Assembly: GCA_916613615.1 (NCBI GenBank)
Contig: OU744728.1
Span: 35,486,450-35,550,449, forward strand
Direction of reading: 5' to 3'
Length of the DNA stretch: 64,000 nucleotides
Source of the DNA: Steromphala cineraria
Taxonomy: Eukaryota > Mollusca > Gastropoda > Trochida > Trochidae
Below the pieces are notes generated by a model. It did not search any database. It was not told the origin of the DNA and saw only the letters and a list, made by a program, of their open reading frames with translations. The position numbers were made by a program, and so were the translations under genes. Position 1 is the first letter of the stretch, and each line of letters starts with the position of its first letter. Of this stretch, positions 13,201 through 23,430 are shown piece by piece.

Positions 13201-16200
13201 ATCCATGACCAACTTACCCGGTACGTTAAACTCAGCTAGCTGTTCTTACCAGTGGTTCTGACTACCCATTATTAAGCTTTGCTAGTCTAGCCCAGCGTTT
13301 CTTTTCACAATCGATATACTACTAGATTGTTAGACTATTGCTAGTAGTTCTAGTAACTGGTTCGATCCCTGCTCGATTATCTGATGACAATGCATGTACT
13401 GTAGATCCGCTAGTATCGATCTTTTAGAAGTTCATCTCAATTGATCTTACTGTTGGACTGGACCAACCCACAAACATGCAATGTAATGATTATTTGATGT
13501 CTCAGTTCATGTTGGAGTTGTACTTGATGGACATCAATCAATAAATCATCCCAAATGTGTCTGTAAATGTAGCCTTAAATGAAGCTCTAAAGGGACCTGA
13601 ATGTTTGCTTTATGCAAGTGTTTTCTCACTCTCCCACTCGCTGCTAAAAGCTAAAACACTGCCCAAGGGGTGTCAAACAATAACTCACTCATTGTGGGCG
13701 GTGTTGTGTTCTGTCTTTACTTGCATATATAGTCTCGGAAAATAGTTCTCAAATACAATCAGTGTTAAATATGAGAAAGGAGAAGAAATTGTTATGGTGG
13801 ACTTCAAATTTAAACTCGCTTTTCAAGAGATATTGTTATGGTAAAAAGGACTACAGTTTGAGTGTCGGACTGTTAGGTCATGTTGACCCTCTGTATATAT
13901 AATGGGAGGCGGAGGGGGTTTATGTCTGACTTATGGGGGGATAAAACATTAGGGTCATAAATAATTCACCGATGAGCAAAATGTATTCAACAATGTTCAT
14001 CTTATCTAAGGCCTGAAGGGAAAGTAAATTTGTGTACATATGCACTTACTTTGCAATATTTCTTATGACATACCTGGTTAATGACCATGTATACCTATAA
14101 GTTTGGAATAGTGATATGAATCCTAAAATTGGCTGTGTTTCTATTTTTATCAATACAAGTTTGAAAATATGATGTTTTATATATATATATCTATATGTCG
14201 CTTCCACGTGGGTAGATCAAGAAAGATAGAGAGTAATAAATTATGAATAAGCACATCTGTCCCATGTAATGATTTATCACCAGGAGATAAACTAGATCTA
14301 CATGTGTTATCTTGCTATCTTTGTCACCATTTCCAGAAGTAGACTCAAACTTACTTTATATGCTGTTTCCTTGTTTGAGATCAAATAGCACTGACGGTCC
14401 CTGACACTGTACTATTATCTATGGAAGTCAGGATTGTTGCCAGGAAACATAGCAAATATGAAGGATTTTGAGAAGGCAAAGAGTTTTCTTGATGATTAAC
14501 TTATTATTTGAAAGAATAGCTATATTATGGTAAAGAATCTGATCTGTTTCTTGACTAGTCAAATTCGATCACTGGTAGTCTGAGGGCATATTTGATTTTG
14601 TGACCATGACGTTGTGATCTTGTCAGTATGTTGGCTAGATAGTCCATCATTTATGTCATCAATTTGATTACTTTCCTGTAGAATGTTCATCTAGGATGTT
14701 TTTCACCAATTGTATCTGAAGCTGATTTGGTAATTGCTATGTTGAGCTGCGATGTTAAATGAGTCTAGAATTCTGATTGATATTTCAAACTTTATGTCCC
14801 ATAACTCTATAACGGTATATCTGGTTACTTTGTAACCTTGAATTTAGACATTTGATTTGATTTATGCAAGAATTGTGCAGTCAGTTAGAGAAACCTAGGT
14901 TTGAGCATCTGGGATTAGATTTTCAACTACCTGCAAGGTTATGGCAATGTAGTCTTAAAAAATGTGATGGATTTATATATTGACATAAAAATTTGACATT
15001 AATTCTTCATTGTATATAGGAAAGATGTGAGGGATACTGTACCAATCTTTGTTATATTTTATTTGGAAAAACATGCTTAAATCCTCCAATTCATATCTAA
15101 ATTGAAAACCAGTCAGCAGTTAAAAATAGATTCTCTCAAAGATCGGGTATCAAATGAACTTGAACACCTGAAGCACTGAACTCGTTAGCACTGTGAAGTA
15201 GACAGGTAGCTATGCTTGTACCTGCACCCGAGTTGACAGCTCTCGCGGCTGATCGATGTGAGGCAGTCCTACACCTACAATACATGAATACAGACGCTTT
15301 ATTGATCCATTCATTTCATGTGAACCAGTTGCTACACAACGAGCACTACCTGTCCCCCGACATGCTTCGTTGATTCACCTGGTTGCCATGGAAGCCAGAC
15401 ATGATTCATACACATTAGCATGACTGATGTTAAGCTTCGAGCTGGGTAGTTCTTTATAGGGACCATTCTTGTGCAGAAAGTGTTAAGCTGGTGATTTGCA
15501 TTGTGGGAGAGGGATTAAAGGGGCAGTGGCAAATTAACAAAGGATTCTAGCGAGACCCAAAATATGTTACGAATTTAAAGACACTGTTTTAAATTCAAAG
15601 TTGCAATTTTAGAATAAATGTTGTACAATTCTTATCTATATGTCATTTGTATATTAATTTGAGGTAAAATTCTTACCAATTGTTTATGATTATCATCTAA
15701 ACATGTCAAAATTTAGATCAATAATGACAACTGATAATATATTTATAAGTGTTGCAAGGATGAAGTAAATGTTTATGGCATGCATATAAATTAACAGAGA
15801 GAAATATAAGTCAATTGGTCTATTCCTATTCGTAAATAATATATCATACTTGTGCAACTTGTAATGTATGGCTAACCAATTGTGTCAAAAATATATTGTA
15901 TAAAGTTAGCATGTATGTACTGCAACGTATATGGGCCTGAGGCCTTCATACTGTAATAAAGACTTGACTTAACTCGATTCAATAAGCTACCCGAATTCAT
16001 TGCCCTGATCATTAAAAGGTGTTGACACTAAAATGGTCGTAAGCAGTTTTTGATGATACTTGAAACTTTCTTCTAATAAGGATATTCAAGTTAAGTTATG
16101 GTATCTTTCACACTTCTAATATGATGAAAACTATTATTTATTGGGTAAATAGTTAACAAATAACACGTAAAAAAAACATGCTACTGTCTCTTTTAGGGGC

Positions 16201-19200
16201 AAGTGAGTCCAAATGGTACCACTTTGATGCCTTCTAGGATATTCAGGATATTCAAAATTATATACATGAATTCCAAGCATGTACACACAAACACTATATT
16301 CAGATCAAGTCATGTGAATATTTAGCCTACACTTATACGTTCAATCACTTATCAGTTGTATATGATTTAGATGAGCCTGAATATGGTATCAGTGATGTGA
16401 ATTTATATATTTGCTGTTTATGTTAATTATAGATAGTGATAATAATGTTTCTTTATTTGACTTAAATGAAGCCTTCAACATTCAGTAAATTTGAATGGCT
16501 TATAATTATGACAATTTGTTTCCTTGATATGTGCCCATGTTATGTGGAATTTAACCAAAATCTGTTTGATAATTAATTTCATGTGAATATCTGAGGTTAT
16601 CTGTCAGTTATCATTCAGTCACAGATATTGAAATCTTGCCTCTGTTGATAAGGATCTCACAGATAATAATGAGGTTAAGTGCCCTGATTAAATATGAATT
16701 AGCTTTTACCTATCTAACCTAACAGATACAATAAGATCACAGTGCACTTTTCTGAATAAGGATAACAAAGACCATGTGCTTTTTGTCGTGTTATGTCTGG
16801 ATCCAAACTGCCAAAAACAAGAATGCATGCCATTAGGATTATAGCATATAAAATTTGTTTGTTATCCCTCTTGTCAAATTTGGCACTCAAAGAAGTAAAA
16901 TTACTTCATTGAAGCAAATATTATATCAATGTAAAGCTTAGCTTTTGTTAAGTTCATTGTTATACGTGTATGTATTTCCAAATCATTTTCTTTCTTAATA
17001 TTAATTTGTCCAAAAGTTAATGCAAAATTTTTTAATTGTTTATCTCATGAGAGGATTTGAAATGAATGGTGAGAGGGTTGAAGTGTAGTAGCTTTGCGTA
17101 AAATTTGGTCAAATTCAAATTTGGTGACCATTTTGGATTTAAGGTCATTTGACAAGATTCATGCAGAAAAAGAAGACATAAATGTCTTATCATTCATGCC
17201 AAGTTTCATACTTTAAGCCGGTACTTTTCAATGTTGACACTAAACTTCTCTACTATAGGGCTTACAATGCTATTGTTGAAAAACCTTTTTCTGAATTGAC
17301 TGTTTTATTCATACAGGTATCAAACCAGTTGGAGTGAATGGGAAAATTAACAACATGGTTAAGCCTTACGAGGCTGCAAAATACGACATTGTGCTCATAT
17401 CGGACAGTGGCTTGAAAAGTAAGTAAACCATTCTACTACTATATATTTGAATGTATGTGCAGTTCAGAATTTAGAATCACTCATTCATTTGAAAAACGAA
17501 TGCATCTATGTGTAATAAGATGTGAAAAAATCTAACTCATTCACATCCATAAGCCAGAAATCGAACTCAAAGACATTTGTTAGTGTTTTCCCGGAGGTGA
17601 GGGGGTTATGAAATAATGTTACGAATTTCTTCTTAATATATGATAATTTTTGTTGAATTTCAATATTACTGACCTCCTTTAACTGAGTAACTGTTTCAGT
17701 TTAGTCACATTGCTAGTTGCTAAGTAATTGCCAGAGAGCTAAAAAAAAATACCTAACTTCCTGTTTACCTCCCTAGTGCAAGAGAATGCCCTGATGAGCA
17801 TGATGGGTTCTATGAAGCAAGACGTGGGAATCGTGATGCAGATGCCGTACGTGTGTGATCGGGATGGATTTGCTGCAGTTTATGAGAAGGTAACTAACAT
17901 ATATAAGACAAAGAAATATCATATTTAAGGATATTAAGAAAAAGGTCTCAATTGCAAGTTCCCTAAGAAATTTTATGAATTGGTAACAGGATGATATCCC
18001 TTGTTGTTTTTGTTTTGTTCAAATCTCAACACCATCTCCCTACCGCCCTACCCTACTATATCTCTTTTGATTGATATTCAAGAAAACAACCATTCAAAGT
18101 TAGTAATAAGTATCTTGTATCAACTCAGGTATATTTTGGCACGATGCAAGCGAGGAACTGTCTGAGTGCAACTGCAGTAGGAATCAACTGTACGACTGGT
18201 ATGTCTCTACTTATGAAAAAGAATGTTCTCGACGAGGTCGGAGGAATGGCCATGTTTGGAAAATATCTGGCTGAGGACTACTTCTTCTGTGATACTTTGA
18301 GGAAAAGGTAGGCTTGTTGTTACTTCATTATTCATGTATATATGATGATTCTTCCTTATTCATCAACAAAAGGATAAAACATATGGTCAAGTGTAATGCC
18401 AAAGATTATGTTGTTTAATATATGATCGTGAAGTCAGAATTATTACCTCAACAGGCAGCAAGACGCTAAAATACTGAACGCTAACCAACAACTCACTCAC
18501 CCTTTTTTTAAGCACAAAATCAATGAGAGTAAGGTCCCTATTTGAGGTTCATTACTTTGATCAATTGATCATTTCAAGGTCACAAGACTTTGACATTTAC
18601 TCTTGTCAGCGGGATATCTCAAGAACCATTAACTAGATTCTCTTCATAACTTACACAAATCTTCTTAGTTAGATGGCGCTTGGCCAAGTCGATTTTAGTG
18701 ACCTTCACATTTGTTCAAGGTCACAGTGAGGCTTGCAAAATTTTAGCATTGAAACCTGCATTTTAGGCTTGTCAGCGGGATATCCTTAGAACTATTTACC
18801 TGATTCTCTTCATAACTTAGACAAATCTTCTTATTGGCAAGGCGGCCAAAAATAGTCTATAGATAAAATATGTCTGGCATTCAAGATAAGATCAATCACA
18901 ACTTCTTGGAGATGGCTGTGTGTAATAACATTAAAATACAAAGTAATAAGTATAAAATTGCTCCTACCTACTGTAGCCAGTTTGTTCTTGTTACAGAGGC
19001 TACAGGTGTGTGATCAGCTCTGAACCAGCCCTCCAGAACTCGGGCTCCTACTCTATAGGCAACTTTCACAAGAGGCTCATCAGGTCAGTCGACAATAACA
19101 CATGGATATGTAGATTCAGTACTTGCATCTACACTACACAATGTCATAGAAACTTTCCTTTGCATCTACTAAGCAGTGGTGTTAACATTGTAGGAAACAA

Positions 19201-20508
19201 TAGTATCCCTCATCTCAGTTAACGCTGCTGCAAAAAGCTGAACCCTTTAATCTCTAAGGACCCTGTGACAAATATGTTTTTGAGTCAGATTTCTTGCTTT
19301 TTGGGCAAAGGGTTAATCTTGGGACAACCCCCATCAATATGACAAATGGAGTGGTTGTAAAATAATGGTCCCAATGGTCCCTGACTTACCAAATATTGAA
19401 TATAAATCATCAACAAATTTCAAAAGAGTCAAGAATTTACGATAGAGTTATGTAAATTTGAGTTTGACTGACAGTGTGAACCTACTGTTAATCAATGACT
19501 TACTGACACCGAACAATGTTATGACCTCTTATATATACCTATATGTACCTGCAGATGGTGCCACATGCGTATCTCCATGTTGCCCCACCTGATACTCCTG
19601 GAGCCCATGTCGGAGTGTATGATTATGGGCATGTGTGCCTCCTTCTCCGCGGAGTACCTGTTTGACGTCAGCGCCCTCGTCTTCTTCCTCCTCCACCTCC
19701 TCCTCTGGTTCCTCCTCGACTACGCTCTCATCACCACCGTCGAGGTACGTACATATCATAATGACTCTTATTGCACTAGTTACAAAGAAATTTTTTGGTT
19801 TGAGCTCTCTTCATTGGGCAGCTACAGTGCAGCACCAGTTCAAGATATGTTCAATCATTTATATTGCTGAGCACATTTAGATAAAATGTGTAAATTGATG
19901 AACTGACGAGTATGTCACCATCACAAAGGGTTCTTTTAGTCAAAGTGTGTTCATTTGATGGAGCAATACTCTCGAGACAAACTGAGTATTAATTTGATCA
20001 TATTGAATTGAAGATTACAGATAGTGAAATATTTTCTGAACTCGTTGAAATTTCAAGTTTGCAGAATTTCTGTTAATTTCAAACTTAGTTTCAATAGAAA
20101 TCAATGTCAAAAGAATCAAGCAGTGTGATTCAAAACATTTCATGGTTCCTTAATTTCAGATGAATATATGTAGATATGATGATTCATAATTCAATACGCT
20201 GCTAATGGCTACAATACTGCCCAAGGGGCGCTAAACAATAACTCAGTCGCTCATAATTCAATACACCACTACTGGCTGAAATATTGCTCAAGCACTGTAA
20301 AACAATAACTCATAATTGAATTCTATTCCAGAATGGCCCACTAAAGTTTTCCAAGTTTGAGTTCCTGGTGGCGTGGCTACTGCGGGAAGTGATGGTGGTG
20401 TATGTCTTCATACAGAGTCACAGAACGAGGAATATCACGTGGAGAGATAAAACATATCGCCTCCGGTGGGGAGGACTGGCTGAAGAGATCAAATCAGAAG
20501 TGGTGTGA
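4141..20508 (+). CDS. Ceramide glucosyltransferase (glucosylceramide synthase), 9 exons
   Basis: The encoded enzyme transfers glucose from UDP-glucose to ceramide, the first step of glycosphingolipid synthesis, on the cytosolic face of the Golgi. Exons: 4141-4238, 6002-6140, 6861-6963, 17317-17418, 17777-17889, 18129-18307, 18997-19083, 19555-19744, 20332-20508. All introns are GT-AG and the phases join to 1,188 nt: 395 codons plus TGA. Human UGCG has 394 residues. Order along the protein: an N-terminal membrane anchor (about residues 4-30), the GT21 catalytic domain with VQDENDP (D88/D91), ISDSG (D143) and LAEDYFF (D235), then RLIRW (271-275) as the (Q/R)xxRW motif, and hydrophobic segments in the C-terminal third. 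The start is the first ATG able to open this frame; an ATG at 4133 meets a stop after five codons. Human His193 aligns with Gln here. Intron 3 is unusually long (10.35 kb). Confidence 0.96.
5625..5790 (+). mobile_element. LINE 3' end fragment (non-LTR retrotransposon)
   Basis: In UGCG intron 1, 35 codons read [20 protein letters not shown] and continue to [10 protein letters not shown], then stop at 5730-5732. The pattern PSLWNSLP...LK..LF is a well-known C-terminus of reverse transcriptase ORFs of Jockey/CR1-like elements. It is followed by a short 3' UTR and an ATT-type simple repeat (about 5778-5797), as expected of a 5'-truncated insertion. The fragment has no function of its own. Confidence 0.7.
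6002..6140 (+). CDS. UGCG exon 2
   Basis: The acceptor is CTTTCAG/A and the donor GCA/GTAAGT. It encodes the conserved [18 protein letters not shown] segment at the start of the glycosyltransferase fold (UDP-sugar binding side). It joins in frame to exon 1 (98+139 = 79 codons). Confidence 0.95.
6861..6963 (+). CDS. UGCG exon 3: D1 motif
   Basis: The acceptor TATTTTTCAG is followed by the [17 protein letters not shown] segment, which carries the first conserved aspartates of the GT21 family. It ends in KVDAKLFIG at a G/GTGAGT donor, matching the vertebrate NVDARLFIG. Confidence 0.95.
9650..10360. repeat. Degenerate tandem repeat, period about 195 bp
   Basis: The block CAATAGA..ATGCCATT...TGTCATGGTTCAGTGACTTTA recurs with heavy divergence at about 9693, 9890, 10075 and 10300. 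The anchor ATGGTTCAG-like words start near 9728, 9924, 10119 (diverged) and 10322. Repeats this decayed suggest an old array. A further relative may lie near 10868. No coding role is seen. Confidence 0.5.
10926..11094. mobile_element. 169-bp CAG-ended MITE, copy 1
   Basis: The inverted ends are CAGTGATTGGGAAAG and CTTTCCCAATCCCTG. The element is flanked by GAGGT on both sides, a likely 5-bp target duplication. The interior carries a GGGGCCATGGGCCATTTTGC segment shared with the copy at 12268. It is a non-autonomous DNA transposon; the exact superfamily is uncertain. Confidence 0.65.
12268..12435. mobile_element. 169-bp CAG-ended MITE, copy 2
   Basis: It has the same 15-bp inverted ends and interior as the copy at 10926, about 1.3 kb away in the same orientation. 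It is flanked by CCCCCT on both sides. The different flanks show two independent insertions rather than one duplicated segment. Confidence 0.65.
15925..15975 (+). repeat. Retroelement-like 3' tail
   Basis: A segment with GGGCCTGAGGCC, then AATAAAGACTTGACTTAACT, resembles the 3' ends of invertebrate LINE/SINE elements that finish in short repeats such as GACTT. No coding part is preserved upstream. The call rests on pattern only. Confidence 0.35.
16014..16199. mobile_element. Decayed half of TTAA-type MITE
   Basis: It begins AAAGGTGTTGACACTAAAATGG, close in sequence to the interior of the MITEs at 30888, 54885 and 56315, and ends in CATGCTACTGTCTCTTTTA, a decayed version of their right end. 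The other half is missing or unrecognisable. Confidence 0.4.
17317..17418 (+). CDS. UGCG exon 4: D2 (DSG) motif
   Basis: The acceptor is CATACAG/G and the donor AAAA/GTAAGT. It encodes [20 protein letters not shown] followed by DSG, the second catalytic aspartate motif (D143). It lies 10.35 kb downstream of exon 3. Confidence 0.95.
17777..17889 (+). CDS. UGCG exon 5
   Basis: It encodes a helix with many Met residues, then [16 protein letters not shown], aligned with the vertebrate LPYVADRQGFAATLEQ. The donor is AAG/GTAACT. Residue 185 is the last codon. Confidence 0.95.
18129..18307 (+). CDS. UGCG exon 6: D3 (AED) motif
   Basis: It encodes [20 protein letters not shown], then CTTGMS and LAEDYFF with the catalytic-base aspartate D235. 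The cysteine aligned with mammalian Cys207 is kept. The residue aligned with mammalian His193 is Gln. It ends in AAAAG/GTAGGC. Confidence 0.95.
18600..18846. repeat. Direct repeat of about 168 bp in UGCG intron 6
   Basis: The segment TTGTCAGCGGGATATC, followed by GATTCTCTTCATAACTTA and CAAATCTTCTTA, occurs at 18604-18670 and again at 18772-18838. CAAGGTCACA also repeats between them. It looks like two units of a dispersed minisatellite; no gene is present. Confidence 0.55.
18997..19083 (+). CDS. UGCG exon 7
   Basis: The acceptor is TTACAG/A and the donor CAG/GTCAGT. It encodes [19 protein letters not shown], aligned with [19 protein letters not shown] of mammals. The split codon 274 completes the RxxRW motif with exon 8. 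Confidence 0.95.
19555..19744 (+). CDS. UGCG exon 8: RW motif and membrane segments
   Basis: It opens with the W of RLIRW and MRISMLP, then hydrophobic segments [18 protein letters not shown] and [19 protein letters not shown] that are probably membrane-embedded. The exon is more GC-rich than its surroundings. An acidic open frame on the opposite strand here is only its shadow. Confidence 0.95.
20332..20508 (+). CDS. UGCG exon 9: C-terminus
   Basis: The acceptor is ATTCCAG/A. It encodes the final hydrophobic helix, then [20 protein letters not shown], which matches the vertebrate ISWRTGRYRLRCGGTAEEI, and stops at TGA 20506-20508. Confidence 0.95.
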   Translation, partial: NGPLKFSKFEFLVAWLLREVMVVYVFIQSHRTRNITWRDKTYRLRWGGLAEEIKSEVV

Positions 20509-23430
20509 GATAGTGAGAAACTACCCAGGGTAACACACAACGTTGGATCCGATTGGTCGACACGGACAACCTAGAGCACAAGATTTTAGCTGTGATTCAG
20601 TAATGCATTGTTTGATACAGGCACCTGCTAATAATGAGTTTTCACACGCTTGCAAAAATCCCAAGAAATTGTGTTACTGAACTCACCCCTGCTTATGGCC
20701 TTTGACCAAGTTTAGCAACAAATGTCAGCACTTTTTAGCTCATCCCGTCTCTCAGTAAGAAATATAAAAAGGCCAACGGAATAAAGTTTTTTAAGTTTGT
20801 ACTTGTTTCATAAAAACGTTTTGGTAGTAATTTTATTACTCACTTTTAACTATGAAATTCCTGTTCGGTATATTTTGTTAAATGTTAGTAGAAATTGTTT
20901 CAAAGTGCTCTTTGTTGGTTTGAGTTGTTGTCCGACACATGGATATAAGTTTATGAGATGAGAATTTCATATTGAGGTATATCAGATTTTTAGGAATTTT
21001 TGAATGAAATCCATATTTGAAAACTCAACAATATCCTTTTCTAACATATTTGTATAAAACGAAATGTTTATGTGAATCAATATATCCAATGTTGAAATCT
21101 CTTCTCATAACGAACCCTGAAGATTTGCTTGAAATCGTTGAAAATGATGTTAATGTTTTTATTTTAAGTCATTTTCCTGCTTTAGTACCAATAGCAGTAT
21201 ACATTTTACAGTATTGGGTTGCTAAAGGGTTTCAAGCAAATATATTTTTGTTGTTATTTTTTTTTCTCCCCCACTATGAGTATCTGATACCTGCTTTTTT
21301 GTTGTGCAGCGTGATGACGACACTCGGACGTGGTTATGTTGTGAGTGCTGGAGACGGCATTCTAGTCTGGTTTCCAGACGTACATTTATGAACCAAAATT
21401 ATATGAATTTCTGTTCTTATTCGAAAAATTGTATGCTTGTTTGGTTGTGAAGCATAATAAAGACATCTCAAAATTGTTAATGAAAGCAATACAATGAAAT
21501 ATTGAAATAAATTTATTCTCATTGAATATCATGAAATTTTTGGTAGAATTACTTGATAAATGAAATTTTATGTTTTATTGAAAGGAAACGTAACATTTGA
21601 GAGCATAGTGTAACTGTTAATCATGAATTCTGTATCGAACGTCCCTCCATTGATCACCGGGGTCTAGATTATCGAAGCTATCTTAGTGCTAATGTAGTCG
21701 TAACTCTATGCTCATGTATGGTAGATACAACATTCTTAGCACTAATATTCGAAAATCTTGGCCCAGAATTCTTGTTTTCTTCTGTTTCGTCTAAATGTCC
21801 TTCGCAGACTGTTGATTCTTACTTTACGAGTGCTAGCTGCATAGAAGAACTGGTGCATCTTCACGAGTGCTATTATACTGCTGATGTCTCAATCATTCAA
21901 CTACTTCATTATCAACAATACTCTTAAGAATTCTTAGGCATGTACGTGTCATGCTATGAAATGACTTTTAGGCTAACCGACCACTACTTGAACCTTGTAT
22001 TCAATAAACTCTTTTACCATTCAAGGCATCTGTTGTTAAGTGTCAATATGATCTTAAACAGCATCCGAAGTAGTAAAGTTTTTTTTTGAGGTTTTGAAAT
22101 GAACTTTATGAAAATTCAAACTGATTAAATTATTAATAACTCATATTGATTTAGATAGATTTAACTATTAAAAAAATATAACTTATTATTTATCAATAAA
22201 ATATAAGTTTGCAGGTGAATTAGTAATTTTGAATAACTACCCCAAGTTCCATGTCAAATCAGTTCTTGGACATTGACATTCCATGTTTGTCTTATTTGCT
22301 TCTCTTAACTTTCATATCGGAGCTCAACCTTGTTTACACATGCTTTTAATAACAGTATTATTTTATCACAATGCATTGCAACTCTTCTCAGAAAAATTAA
22401 TCCCAAACCCAACCATTGTAGATTATTTTGGCAGGTAAGATCATAACTTGTTGAAGACAAATTATAATCCTTTTGAACATTTAAACTTCATTTGGGTTCA
22501 AATCTATAACTGCTTTAGCCATTGGAATGAATTCAAAATTTATATTCCTAGCCTTAATGGTTCTGTAGGCTTTCTCCCTGTGTTGATAATACTGCTGTTG
22601 ATTTAGAATAAACTAAACAATTGATTATACATCTATAATGACCACTCAAGGGAGAAAGCCAGGATCAGTATGAAACAGAAAATTGGCTAAGCACAAGTTA
22701 CAATATTATTTGAAGGTGCTATTATCAGTTTTCATGACAATAGTACTATATATTCATGTCATGGCTTTTTCCAACCAAATTTTGTTGTTGTTAAGCTTTT
22801 CACTTTTGTTGGTTGTGTTTTTTGTCACAGAATTCAATGCACTTGAACATTATAAAAACTTATTTTCAAATTTTTATTTAAGTTTATTTGTTGTAACTAG
22901 TTTTATGAAATGTATCATAACTTGCACTCCAGAAATGTTCTTAAGGGGAGGGGGGCTACTTTATTTTGCCTTAATATTTGAGAAATAGGGTACCTTTTGA
23001 AGTTTTCCATTCTTAAAGGCCAAAACTTATGACCCCTTTTTCTGATCACACTAAAAGAACAGTGACATTATACGTATGATATGAACTAAATTGCCTTAAA
23101 GTTTAGGTGCATGGAGTCCACTTTGTTATTGTAACATTTTTAAAAATTGTAATTTTATTGATAAGACTTTTTCATTTCTTTAATGACATAATTTTGAAGT
23201 TTTGCTAAAAAGTTAGTGAAATGTTAAATATGTTGTAATTAAAAACAATTATGGTTGTTAAGTCTAATATTTATGTCCATAATTAATTTTCAAATTCACA
23301 ATCCTGCATGTGCTCTGACAAATGTATGAAAGTGTTGTGTAACAAGTACCATGACACGACACATGACGTGTGTGGGTTACAAATTTATATTCATATGAAA
23401 AATAAAGAGCCAACAGTTTGATAAATAATT
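20509..23430 (+). other. Probable UGCG 3' UTR and flank with candidate poly(A) signals
   Basis: No coding exon is recognised after the stop at 20508. AATAAA occurs at 20780-20785 followed by a GT-rich run, again at 21456-21461, and at 23401-23406, also followed by GT-rich sequence. Any could end the transcript, and which is used cannot be decided from sequence. Open frames of 60-124 codons here (for example at 21017) show no recognisable protein. Confidence 0.5.
20780..20785 (+). terminator. Candidate proximal poly(A) signal of UGCG
   Basis: AATAAA lies 272 bp after the stop codon, with TTTTTTAAGTTTGTACTTG downstream as a possible GU-rich element. It is the nearest good candidate. Confidence 0.45.

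Larger units (their letters stand above)
6964..17316 (+). other. UGCG intron 3 (10.35 kb), repeat-laden
   Basis: This stretch holds no recognised gene. It contains a degenerate tandem repeat (9650-10360), a pair of 169-bp CAG-ended elements, a 40-50 bp duplicated segment (about 12637-12680 and 13460-13500), a SINE/LINE-like 3' tail at 15925-15975, and half of a TTAA-type MITE at 16014-16199. At 13630-13695 is a short dispersed motif ending AACAATAACTCACTCA. The same motif family recurs at 18462-18500, 20195-20310 and 53295-53350. The rest is AT-rich unique-looking DNA. Confidence 0.75.

Noticed and set aside
19529..19759. Acidic open frame on the - strand ([18 protein letters not shown])
   Set aside because: It is the antisense shadow of UGCG exon 8, whose CTC/CTT-rich Leu/Phe codons read as Glu codons in reverse.
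21017..21391. Open frame of 124 codons after UGCG
   Set aside because: Hydrophobic, no recognisable family, no splice or start context, in AT-rich probable 3' UTR.
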